Below are positions 47,805-58,739 of a stretch of 64,000 nt of DNA, piece after piece. Both the position numbers and the translations under genes were made by a program. Positions within the stretch are counted from its first letter, which is position 1; every line of letters starts with the position of its first letter. Source of the stretch: Echinostoma caproni (taxonomy: Eukaryota; Platyhelminthes; Trematoda; Plagiorchiida; Echinostomatidae); NCBI GenBank assembly GCA_900618425.1, contig UZAN01040297.1, positions 19,073 through 83,072 on the forward strand. The letters are read 5' to 3'. Below the pieces are notes generated by a model. The model saw nothing but the letters and a program-made list of their open reading frames with translations. It was not told the DNA's origin and ran no database searches.

Positions 47805-48588
47805 TATACAAAGGTAAAAGGAACTTTCAGGAAGGAAGTTATGGCAACCAAAGACCGTCTGAATAAACACAGAGATGTGGAAGATAGGCAGCGGTTGCTG
47901 CATGATTCAGAATCAGGACCCGTAGATCACAGTTTCGATGAACTAAATCATTGACCACCACAAACCCTTGGCTCCGAGACGTTTGACTACCTCACTCCAG
48001 TTGAGCAATCTTTCATAGAGCGCTGATTTGACAGTTCAGTGAGCGACAAATACTCATGTTCGAATTGCCAGAAAATCATGACCCTCGGTGAGACTTGATT
48101 GAATTCATATATAAGTGGTCCGACGTTTATTCCACTGCGAAACTACAACGGTGGTGTTGATCAATGTTGAATGTAAATCACGACTTATAAAAGTCTTCAA
48201 TCAGCAGATCAGCTGCCTGCCTCCTATCCAGTTATCCATAAAATCAAAAGGATCAATTTGACAAGTGCGGGGGATGAATTGTTCTCATAACGCCTATCCT
48301 AGTAGACGAAAAAATCGAAACTGACCTGATGAGAGCTGTGCAGATAATGGGATTGATTCAATTCAACGTTTTCCTAAATCTTAGACCGAATACAGCTCAG
48401 CAATTCAAAATGAAAGTATAATAAAGACCGCGGTGGACAAATTCGAAGAACGTGAAATGAAACAAATCAATTATCTTTGTCACGACGGAAAAGATGGTGG
48501 TCTATCGATTATTGCAAAACAATATTCTAAAACTTCTGTCCTCATGGTTGAACTGGATTCAAATAGTGATGTATTTCCCACTGAATGA
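47805..48588 (+). pseudogene. Decayed unidentified coding region
   Basis: After a strong acceptor-like tract (TTTTTTCTTTCACATAG), one frame reads through to 48290 with six stops: TGA at 47952, 48024, 48096 and 48168, and TAA at 48174 and 48288. Segments include DRLNKHRDVEDRQRLLHD, GSETFDYLTPVEQSFIER and SVSDKYSCSNCQKIMTLG, the last with a C-x2-C pair. Protein-like sequence continues in a second frame (48284-48421, DEKIETDLMRAVQIMGLIQF) and a third (to 48588, FEEREMKQINYLCHDGKDGG, ending DVFPTE). All four TGA could be tryptophan codons changed by one G-to-A step. The pattern is that of an old pseudogene or dead element about 260 residues long. I recognise no family. Confidence 0.38.
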
Positions 48589-51500
48589 TGAGACACGTAT
48601 TCCCGGAGCGTTTGTGTAAATTACACTAGGAGCAAAACAGTAGTTATCTTGGTTTTATATTTGTCAATACCAGCCATACTAACTGACTGCGTCACCTGCG
48701 AGCGAGGGCCAAAGTTGCTTACCCCGGTAAAAGGGCATAACTACTGTTTGATTGCTTCCTGTCGAAGTAGAAAGGAGCGGTCCTATTCGTGGAACTAGCT
48801 TGGCACTCTCAAAGTGCAAAACTCCCCTAATTTACGATGTCTCAGTGTAAACCGCAGACGTGTTTATGAGTTCTAACAGGTGAAGATGAAAGATAAATAT
48901 AGCGTGTTTCAGTACACTTGAGGCCCCAGAGAAATGCCGCCCCGTATTTCCCCCAAACAAAATGATATTGGAAGCCTTCATATCTTTAACTGTCTGAGGA
49001 CTCGCCAGAAAACAAATCCACGCACTTTTACTACGTTGTACTGTGAGCCTTCTATTGCCTCATTCATATTCGTAAACGAGTTCAAAATTAATCATTCAGT
49101 AACCTCGGACATGAAAGTTCTTGGTAGTTTTTATAAATACACTATCTAACAGCTGCTAAATTCTTGTCGAAGTTTTTGTACAGGCAAATGTGTTCAGTAA
49201 GTAGTCAGCGATTTCTGAAAATTTCGTCCGCCAGAATGAAATAGAATATTATGCGATTCGCGTTTGCATACTCGTAAAAATGTAAAACATATGATGCATT
49301 TCATTTTACCTGTTGCAACTCATGCTTATAATCCAAGCGCAAGAATAGAGCCCGGGTTAATTAAACACGATCGAATGAACATAATTATTCAAATTGTCAT
49401 TCGACTTGTTTGGAATATAGGTACTTATTAAAAATTAAAAATTTTACAAGTTGGTAAATGTTTAACGTTCCAAGGTGTTCCGTTGATGGTGATCTAGTTT
49501 GGAAATCATTATTTTCTTCACTAACAAATTGGCTGTTTCTAAATATGATTTGCTATCTACAAGACAATATGTGTTTATAATCGTTCATAAACCATAAAAG
49601 ATATTTCTTCATAACGGTGCGGATGCAAATAATATGCTAGATATAATGTCAACAAGCAACAAAAAAGACTTCACTCAGTTTGGATTCTCCGTGCAACAAC
49701 TCCGATTCCTTCTCGTAAATGCTTTCCATGTTGCATCTCACCATATCGTTGAAAAGTACGTTTTTAGAGTGATCTAGAGCTCCCTACCTTACGAATAAGT
49801 AGATAAATCATTAAGGGATCTTAAACTTCATTGATTGTAATTCGCTTTTGAAAACGTAATAAGAAAACCTCTATTACCTGAATAAAAGTCTTAGGTGTGC
49901 CTTTTTACATAATAATACACTGAAATATAACAACTGGCTAATTCACGATGCCTCGTAGACTGCACCGTCATGTTCAGTTCAAAGCCAAAGGCATCAGTAA
50001 ATTTAATGTTTTGTGTAACAGCTATTGTGAATCGATTTGCAGTTTCCTAAAGGTCTGTATCCATAAACACAGAACTATTTTAGATCACGTCTCTGGCAAA
50101 AAATATAAACTAAGCCTACAAACAGATTATTATAATAATTAATTTATTGAGAAAACGAGTCGGTGAGCGAACAGTTGTTTTCGGATATTCCTAGTGATGC
50201 TCTTACATATCATATCGTGGAAAAAATTCTCACATTTATTATCATTTTGCTGTGTCATGGGAATCTTTTGAATACATTATTTTATATAAGCACAGAAAAA
50301 CTAATCCTTTCGATTTTGTGTTTTACATTAACTTATGTCTACAACATTTTTTTCTTATAAAGAAAAAGTGAATGAAAAATACACGTTCTAATGGGAGCTG
50401 GCAGAGCAATTCACGTCTGCCAGTAGTAAACAGTAGTTAACAAAAGATCAGTTGTTAATGAGTACGTTCATCCAGGTTGTATTGTATTCTAATTTTACGT
50501 CGACTATAACTTTGACCCAATTCAAAAGATGATAGGTTACATGATGGTGTTTCTTTTATGACCGTAGGATTTTGCTTCAAGCCGTCTAATGGATCATTTT
50601 CTACCAAACCCTCTGAAATCATGAGTTAAAGATCAGTGATTTTACTCTGAGCACCTTCTACGTTTGATCAAATCAATTTCTAGATTTTTCATTTTACGTA
50701 AGATCCATTAACACCAAGTTCCGATCAACCTTGTATGGATATACTACCAACCCAAAAGTATTCTTCTTTTACAATAAACGCCAGTGTTATGTATAGGCTT
50801 GTTCTATCATGTTGACCATAACATTCAGTTGCCCGCGGCCGTCTCTCTCCACTCCATGGGACATATCTTTTATCTGACCCCTCAGCCCGTAACTCAGCTG
50901 GTCTTTTCGTTTTACGTCGAGATGCCACCGGCAATAGACAGAACCCAACTCTCCTCCCCCACCCAGTTCTTGATTTATGCGTTCTGTGATAACGTATCAA
51001 GTGTGTCACATGTCATTCTGTGGATGAATCACAATTAACTCGTATACTATGTAATTTTTTTCATTTTATATTTGGGTATTCTTCATCAGCCAATAGCTGA
51101 AAAAGAAGTTCGTATGAACCTTTGGTACATTTGCTATTTCACGAAATAAGTAAACATATTTCTATAGTGAGTTTTGAGCAAGAACAAAATGTGAGAATCT
51201 TCGGTTAGTATTTCGTGGCCATAAGTGCAAAGATTATATAAATACCACCAAACATNCATCGGCAATTTTACATCATCTACAAAAGTTCATTTCAAGGCAG
51301 AGGGTTGCAATTTCAGCAAATGATAATTGAGCAGCCTTGTAGTTAGCGATGTTTTGTAAACAAATCCGTTGGAGACTTCTCAAAACACGTGAATTGTTTT
51401 TTCATTGCCACGTCATTCTAAATAAACTGTTTCGTTGTGGCGAAATATTGTCCATTGCAACGACCATAGAGTCGAGGAACATTAGTTGAGGGCCAAATTA

Positions 51501-53385
51501 ACAAGTTCTGACCTGGCTGTTCCTGGCTGTATGGACTCACATATATCACACAAACACACAGGCCTTATGTTGTTCCCATTCACATGAATCGTATCCCATA
51601 TCTTCATGACTGGTCTTAAACAGAATGAGGTGATAACTCTTAAACTAAAGGCGCTCTGCCATATGAAACTGAGGGTATTCTGGGACGTCGTTTTGAAGGT
51701 AGGTATTAAGCCAGAAGGACACTGGTCCTGAACACTGTGCGTCGGAACTCATTTTGTAGCTAATCGGTTGTTCTTTGCTCACGTATTATTTGAGTGGCTT
51801 TCAGTGAAAATTAAACACGGTAAGGAAAAACCTATGGCAAAAGATCATCTGATGTCATTTATCCGCGCTGTTTTGGAGGGTAGGGGAGGACGATGAAGTA
51901 TCATTGATAACCAAACTTCTAATGCCTGACATCGGGCAGGTATTCCAAATTTTCTGGAAGTACAAACAAACCTGAACTTTGGTATTCCCATCGGGATTCT
52001 AAACGGTTAATGATTATTACATTCAGCCTATCATGACAAATACCCCCACGTAGAATTTTATTCGGTTGTTGGCACCCGGCTCTGCAAATTGTTTACGTTA
52101 TGGGTTTTCTGGTTCCATTGGCGGTTGAAAAATAAAAAGTACACATTAGCGGCGAGACATAGAGAGAAGGAACAACTCTGCAGTGTTTTTCTTCTGCCCT
52201 GGGGTCAACAACTGTGAAATATGTATACAAACACAGAGAAATCAAAGTCATTCCGATGAGCATAAATTGCACACAATATTTATTCATCTTCAATATCCTG
52301 GAAATGAAACATATTGCACACACGATAATGAAATGCGGGAAAGTCTATGTGATTTGGGAGACTAAAAATGCTCTACGGGAACTTTGCGAATGCGGGTTTA
52401 GGAACATTTGGAATATCAAGCCGTCGTTCACTTGAAATTCACGTATGCGTACCTCATTTACATAGCACACCAGAATTTGCAACGCCCCTTTAAACCAGCC
52501 TAAATTCATAGGAGACGAATGGGTTAATGGGTTTTTAATACTAAGAGAGAGATACAGGAGTGGTACTTTATAATTTCATCAGTATATGAAGAAACATTGA
52601 AATAGAATTGATAATGGCCATCAAATTTGCAAGTGCTCTTGTTTGGCTGTAAATGTACATTCATGTATTAGTGAGAAACAAAAATAACACTATTTTAGAT
52701 GATCCAGCAAAACAGGTGGATGGGCAGATGCATTTCGTAACCAGATTTCCTCGTTGGTTTAGATCAAACTGAATAAATTATTCGACAATGAGCTCTGAAG
52801 TGGCTTGNCGAGGTGGTGAGAGAGTTTGGTGATGGTTCAGGGCAGGGAGATAAAGATAGGTTACGCAATGTGATGAGGAGCCGCTTTGTACAGCGTAATC
52901 AATCCTATTTGATTAATCGGAAATAATCAACATTTGTCACTGACTCGAAACTACTCATTGAGGTTTCCAAAGGTCAATCTCACCAATATTGAGTGAATAT
53001 ATTATAAATCAAAGGTGAGATAATAAGTGCCAGTAGTTTTTTCTCAGTCAATGTATATTACATCTTAAAGGAAGTCTGAACACATCCGGGAACAAACGAA
53101 AGAGTAGATATTGGAGGATGCGAACATTGCGTTGTAATATCATTGGCTCCTTACGTAAACTCTACCCATTTTTTAACCGCAGAAAACCTGGAATAAACGC
53201 CAAAGTTGCTTGTTGAGATTATTAAACGACGCAGCTGCTACTAAGGCGCGAAAACAGTTTAAGTCACTTGGTTTTACAATTCGTGCACAAAATCGAAAAT
53301 ATTTTGGAGTTTAGTTACTTAACTTCTCTCATCTTTGTGAGCCATTTTCAACCAATATCTGGCAATCCATGTGCAGAGACAGTTT
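48589..53385. other. Long non-coding stretch
   Basis: AT-rich with two single unknown bases (51256 and 52808). The GC-rich fragment at 50795 is listed separately. Otherwise nothing recognised. Confidence 0.5.
50795..50985. repeat. GC-rich inserted fragment
   Basis: About 190 bases with clearly higher GC than the surroundings (CCCGCGGCCG near 50833, CTCCTCCCCCACCCAG near 50951). A reverse-strand frame contains GWGRRVGFCLLPVASRRKTK. Likely a fragment of an interspersed repeat; family unassigned. Confidence 0.35.
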
Positions 53386-53523
53386 TTTAGATGGTGAATG
53401 TTCGGATTAGCCCATTCGCTTTTTCAAAGGCACCAGGCCCTGTTGCTGATGTTGGTTTTGAGTATCACTCCTTGGTGCCTATGAAAAAACCGAATGGGCT
53501 AACCCAAATATTCACCATCTAAA
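53386..53523. repeat. Long hairpin in SINE copy A
   Basis: TTTAGATGGTGAATGTTCGG and the following bases to 53437 are complementary to 53471-53523 with about five mismatches over 50 bases, around a 33-base loop. Confidence 0.9.
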
Positions 53524-53560
53524 TTGATTGAGCCATTCGCACAAGGCGATAAACGTCGAC

Positions 53561-53622
53561 CGTGTAGCTCAAGGGCAAGCGTTTGAAGTCCCAGCCCGAA
53601 GAATCACGATTCGAGTCCTGAT
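53561..53622 (+). promoter_or_regulatory. tRNA-like internal pol III promoter of the SINE
   Basis: Box A GTGTAGCTCAAGGG and box B CGATTCGAGTCC lie at tRNA-like spacing. They fit the TRGCNNARNNGG and GWTCRANNC consensus apart from one or two bases. Confidence 0.7.
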
Positions 53623-53640
53623 AGGGACACAAAAATGTAC

Positions 53641-53686
53641 GCACTGTTAGTGAGTATCAAACAGGACGAAACAACTGTTCAGTGCC
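53641..53686 (+). ncRNA. Degenerate hammerhead ribozyme, copy A
   Basis: Stem I GCACTG / CAGTGC is perfectly kept. The GGAC half of stem II and the GAAA box are intact. The core CTGACGA has become TTAGTGA, the other stem II strand GTCC has become GTAT, and the GTC cleavage triplet is GTT. Cleavage is unlikely. Confidence 0.7.
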
Positions 53687-53725
53687 CTTTGTTGGTAATC
53701 ACAATTATTTCCATCACAGATTTTT

Positions 53726-54995
53726 TTATTTCGATTATGGATACCGAGGTCAGTAAGCACTTACTCCCCGTCCGTCTGACCAGATATCAATTCATGCCAG
53801 GTATGTAGTATTCACCGAAGTTGCAAGTCAACTAATCGACCAGGTATGATCTATTGAATGAATAAGTCCGTCTGACCAGCTGTGAAAGCTCAATTTAATA
53901 ATTTGCAGTAAGAAGGTTATTACAGATACGCAATTTAAGGCTGATCTTACTTAGGATTCATTTAAGGAAATGTTTTAATTCTTTTACACAGGAGTTATCT
54001 AATGGATTAAATGAATGCTTTTGACAGTGCCCCGTACCCATAAATTGCACTGAAGGAATATAATGTTTTCGTTCATTCAACTTCTCTCTGTGAAGGTTGT
54101 AACATTGAAGTACATATGTATATTCACGTGATCAGCGATGGTTGCCCTTTTGAGGTTTGGGAGCTTCTAATAGACGACTAACAAAGGATAGGAAACGTAA
54201 CGTCTAGAAAAAATAGCACAACGTCGACGAATAATTTCAATGAAGAATCAGTTTCATTTTGGCAGAAATTCACATTAGAGAATCCGATTTAGCTGAAAAT
54301 TAAGCACCAACTAAAAAATTCTGGAATATAGAGCATTCTGTTAAGCTATAGATTAAAATATTTCATTTATACCGTAGATCGTTGGTTATGACGTAGATAC
54401 GCTCTATGGTTAGTGTTCAAAAGCCCTTCAGAATGACATTTTGCACAGCTGAAGTGAATTAAATTATGGTGGCTAACTTTTAAGACATAAACCACGTGGT
54501 AACTAGTGTTTTAATTCGGTTGTATATTTGAGTAAAGGGAACAAAATTCTAAATTGTGGTAATTTCATCTTTTATTCTTAGAAGCCAGTGAAAACTTGTC
54601 ATCCACGCGAGTGTGTCAAATGAACTCGGATATAGTAGCTGTAAAACAATGAGGATTGCACTTGTGATATTTTTCTTCCAAATACCTGTTATTTTTCTGT
54701 ATGAAAATTTGATTAGTTTTGTTTGCCGTGTTTTTAGCTCCCTCAATGCTTTTTAAATCGCGGTCAAATGATGGTATAAGATTTCTGTGATGCTTTCCAT
54801 TATTGCAGCAATATGAGACCTATTTTGTTGCAGGCTGATAGAAAGAAATTTCAATTCGGGAACAGATGGTTGAAGGTGATCCGTCATAAGACATTATTGA
54901 ATCCTATTGCTTCGACCAAATACATCCAACTGACACAAGGCAACATCTGAGGCTGACTCGCTCGCACATAGAATACACGGATGGAATGCATGCTA
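53726..54995. other. Non-coding, no recognised feature
   Basis: Probably the 3' flank of the reverse-strand gene that ends at 54996. A TTTATT (AATAAA on the reverse strand) is at 54571-54576. Confidence 0.45.
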
Positions 54996-55155
54996 CTAGC
55001 AGGAGTGTGCGTTCTGCCCTGAAAGAAACGTTTTGGTCAGTCACAATGAGAAAAGACTGCAAATATGATTCTGGATGCTTACTTTTCAAGACTCCTAAAC
55101 GGCATGTACTTCTTCTAATCATAATGCCAATCATAAAGCCAATGCATACGATATT
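54996..55155 (-). CDS. Possible membrane protein, last two exons
   Basis: The reverse-strand exon 55155-55083 follows GATAATTTCAATTTTCAG and ends at TTGAAAA/GTAAGC. A 64-base intron leads to the terminal exon, 55018-54996, after AACGTTTCTTTCAG. The join is in frame and ends in TAG. The encoded tail is IVCIGFMIGIMI followed by RRSTCRLGVLK and then, across the junction, RQNAHSC. A short hydrophobic stretch followed by basic residues suggests a C-terminal membrane anchor with a short cytoplasmic tail, although the hydrophobic stretch here is shorter than a full helix and would need residues from the exon before. A candidate upstream exon ending at 55214 (CAG/GTACGG) does not stay open in the needed phase, so the model is incomplete. 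Confidence 0.38.
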
Positions 55156-56910
55156 CTGAAAATTGAAATTATCAGTGAGAATCTACCTTAACATTTATTA
55201 CTGCACACCGTACCTGATACTGCTACAGGAAACCCAGTTTCATCAAAAGATATCATTTGTATATATCGTTCAAATCTATCGGAGATTTGACCTGATTTTG
55301 GCCTTCAATATCTTGTCCGCATCCACTTTGTTTCTTGTCACTCAACGTGCATTCTGGCACAGTTTATGATACGCACCTAACAAATTAGTCTAAAATACCT
55401 GCATGGGTCACAAAATGCGCTTTCCATAACAGACTGCTTTGCACAATGTGTTAGGAATCTGTTTAACAAGTTGCGAGTAACCGGAACTAAAGTGTTCTCC
55501 AAACATTCATTCTTCGTTTGATTTTACATTTCATTACCGATTGATTTGCATGCTGTTCAGAAATGCATAATGCATGCATCAACCCACGTGAAGGTGTTTT
55601 TATATAAACTAGTTACGTTTACTCTCTTTTCTTGGAAATCTACACATGGAATTTTGTTTTATACTGATGAGTGTTACCGTTTCTGATCGTTGAATTTTCG
55701 CACAAAAGCAATGCACAGTGAGTTTGCTCTATCCTCTGGCAAGCTAACATATACCACCTATGGTTTTTGATGAATTCACTTCATTCTGTCATTGCTCAGT
55801 GGAGGAAAGAATTACTTTTAAGGCAAGAAAAGGCCGAGTGAAATGAGGAAAATAAAAGCTGGCAACGACGATTGAAGTTTGACATTCTACGACCAGAGAC
55901 ACGTTTCAAAAAATCATTAACCAAAGGAAACGTTTCCATAGTTGGAAACAAAGTCACGCAAAATGCACAGTATGTAGGCGTTAGCAATAGATTCCTCGCA
56001 CCTGCACATGACATTGACGAGCAAAAGCCACCATTTAAAGATTGATTTCATGCCATATAATCTATTCTTCGAAAATGGATCATATGAAAAGTGCACAGAA
56101 GACAATCGAAAGTCCATTGTTGGTAAATAGCGTTTTTAAACTTTCTCCATTAGGGTATTCAAAATGGGCAGGCATCTGGGAAAATCATCACATAATTTTC
56201 AGTGTATTAACTGATTGTGATGTTAGGTCCCAGACTCTCAGTTACAGAGGAGTTTCTTGCAGTTACTGTTGAGGAATGATGTGAACGAAAAATTGAATTA
56301 ACCAAGAACTACAGAAAACACTTTTCTTGGAACTCGTTTCATCGATCAGTTGACACGGTAAAGAGGATCTAACAAAAAATATAATCAGGTCTATTCAGGG
56401 GGTAAGGCTAAGCTAGATTAAAAAAATTAATACATAGCTACGAAAGTGGATTGTTTATAGGAACATTGTGAATGCGGATGGTGGTGGATGGGGCAGTAGA
56501 GAATGCTACACATGATACACAAATCAGTGGGGTAACGACAGTTGTACCACAAACGTTTTCTGAATATATGGTTGTGCTTTCAAACGATGAATAGTTATCG
56601 TTTCCATAAATCACAAGGCTCCTTATTTTTAAGGAATTATATTAATTTAGCAGCTTGTGGGGTCACTGTTAAGTAAGCATTGTTTGGCAAGAGCTGTGCA
56701 ACTGCACTTAACGGTGGTTTCTCTTGCAAAGACCAAGGTTATGGAGGCTTATTCACACATTTTTCTTGATATACAATGTCTTATCTGTCCAATTAAACTT
56801 GGATCACAGATTCCTCCTGATAGGGCTTGGCAAGGGTAAAAATAGCTAAATGTACTGTGGAAAATAGTTTTCCCAGTAGCAATATAAGTTCCGTCCACTG
56901 CTTATGTTGA
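55156..56910. other. Non-coding, no recognised feature
   Basis: Includes the uncertain upstream exon region near 55214-55380 (reverse; segments such as CTLSDKKQSGCGQDIEGQN). Nothing else recognised. Confidence 0.4.
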
Positions 56911-57140
56911 GTAGTGGTGGCGCAGTGATTTATTCGCTGTCATCGACGTGCTTTGGACCCAATGATCCGAGGTTCGAGCCCCGCCACCATCACCCGAATT
57001 TGGTGGTAGACAGCTCCGCTGTCGTCCTAAGCTATCGGGGTCTTATGTGTTTTGCCAATTTAAGTCCCGAGGCTAAGGCTGCTGGTTTCCACCACTGAAC
57101 AGAAGGTCCTCGTGACTATAGAGTTTACCCCGTCTGCTGT
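56911..57140 (+). mobile_element. tRNA-derived SINE, long-variable-arm type
   Basis: A tRNA-like head (56911-56990) has box A TGGCGCAGTG and box B GAGGTTCGAGCCCCG about 52 bases apart, which suits a serine- or leucine-type tRNA with a long variable arm. GGTGGCG and CGCCACC at its two ends can pair. A GC-richer body follows (TGGTGGTAGACAGCTCCGCT to about 57140). It has no hammerhead and is unrelated to the family at 53.4 kb. Several changes in box A and the anticodon arm make it a pseudo-tRNA. Confidence 0.65.
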
Positions 57141-57689
57141 TCATCACACTTAGATGTGTAATTAAAAAATATATTCTGGTTTCCACCCCATTTCCTGTGA
57201 CCGTATTAGTGTAATTGAGAATAAAATTTAAATTATACCCATTATCCAGAAAAGTATAAGACAATCTGTCTGATGGATTTCTTAAGATTTGCGGGCTATA
57301 TAGTTGATGCACTTTATGAAAAAAAGTTTACATATGATTACGTTTGTGTCCCACAGGGAAAACTATCCTGAAGTGCTGGTATTGTCCTGTCCGTTTAGGC
57401 TTGATTAAGCGGCAAATCAATGCAGGGTAGTTCGTACTTAGAATCACATCGTAATGTAGGTTTCATTATGAATGGCAGAGAGTTCAATTTGCTGAATATT
57501 TTTGTAACATTTGGTGTCTGTTACGTGCAATAGGTATTGTATACTAAAAGTTTTCTGCATGACATAATTCTGTGAATTAACTTTTTTATAATTGAATGAG
57601 GACACGCGATACAGATTCTTTCATTCAAGAATACTCTTCTGGTAATGACTTCAATGTTTTCATGACATCCTTTCCACATTAGATCTTGT
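57141..57689. other. Non-coding, no recognised feature
   Basis: AT-rich flank between the SINE and the RT fragment. Confidence 0.5.
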
Positions 57690-58535
57690 TTTGTCTTGTA
57701 TGCTCCTTTTGATAAGATTTCTCACGAACAATTTCTGGAAGTACCTCAACAAGACGGACAACATTTTTCGCTCTCACTGCTGAGGCAAGATTAGCTACTT
57801 GCTTTTTGGAAGCATTTCATTGAAAAATGCTTTTATCCCTTGGTCAGTTATGTGACAAGTGTGAGAGTACCCACATAGATGTAAGACAGAAGTGTATCTA
57901 ATCAGCCTACATATATTAACGGTGTTTCTCCATCTTGATTTCAAATCCTTTTTTAACTGTGTTTTAGACGATAGAGACCAATATATTTTGTAACCCTGAC
58001 TCAATGACTTTCAATCTGATCAGTGTTTTAAGCATCATCCGGAAATAGGTTGAAAATTAACCAATTTTCCAAGTACGGTGTCTTTTGGAAATAAATCTGC
58101 ATAAAAAATAAATTTCTTGATAGTGCCTCTTTGAAGAACGAGATTTTTTTATAGTGTATTTGAAATTATTTGATGTTTTATTTCCGAAATCTTCCACCTT
58201 TCTTATTTCTTTCGTGAATTATTAGTGTTTTAAGGTAGGCCACAAGGTTTTCCTCACTACTATGTATTATTGCTTTCAAATCGATCATGATCGCCAAGGC
58301 TAATTAGTGGTCACTAATTGCGGGTCCGCATGCATAAAGTGAAAATCAAAACACGCAACCGCACTTTCTCCAGTTTCAATCCTTTAGGCCCTGTACTTTA
58401 TTCTGTTAGAAATCCGTCAGAGTTGGTTCTCCATCAGGCTAGTCTTGCGGACAATACAAAAATGTGCCTTCTCAACCACTGGAGAGTCGCCAGCATCAGA
58501 ATTGTGTCTAAGAGACGGAGTAGTAAATTCGGGTG
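57690..58535 (+). pseudogene. Non-LTR RT fragment, motifs A to C
   Basis: A motif-A-like YAPFDKISHEQFLE (about 57700-57740) and, about 600 bases on, GPVLYSVRNPSELVLHQASL followed by ADNTKMCLLN (58330-58470), which aligns to motif B end (GPVLFxxYINDL) and motif C (FADDTKM) with ADN for ADD. The gap between A and B is longer than usual, so an insertion is likely. The catalytic aspartate pair is lost. Confidence 0.5.
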
Positions 58536-58668
58536 ATTAGCGTGTTACTCAGCAACTTGAGAAATCAATGGAAATGATTCCTTTGGAAAGAATCTTTATA
58601 TAGCATCATATACCCCTGTCAGTGCGTATTCCAATCTTACAAGTTCGCTGTACACCAAACGAGAATCG

Positions 58669-58709
58669 TGTTGTTGTTGTTGTTGTTTTTGTTGTTGTTG
58701 TTGTTGTTG
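58669..58709. repeat. (TTG)n microsatellite
   Basis: About 13 TTG units with one interruption. Confidence 0.95.
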
Positions 58710-58739
58710 ATAGTGATGATCATGATGACGGTGATAATA

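Larger units (their letters stand above)
53386..53725 (+). mobile_element. Hammerhead SINE, copy A, most complete
   Basis: Order on the forward strand: long hairpin (53386-53437 against 53471-53523), linker TTGATTGAGCCATTCGCACA, tRNA-like head (53561-53622), hammerhead domain (53641-53686) and the family tail (GGTAATCACAATTATTTCCATC) ending at a T-rich stretch. The same order is found on the reverse strand at 23.4 kb and, rearranged, at 31.9 kb. RNA polymerase III boxes followed by a hammerhead is the arrangement known from the schistosome Sm-alpha SINEs. The added 5' hairpin is not something I know from that family. Confidence 0.85.

Noticed and set aside
56911..56990. Functional tRNA gene
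   Set aside because: Box B is good, but the D arm, anticodon arm and part of the stems do not fold properly, and a SINE-like body follows. Called a SINE head.
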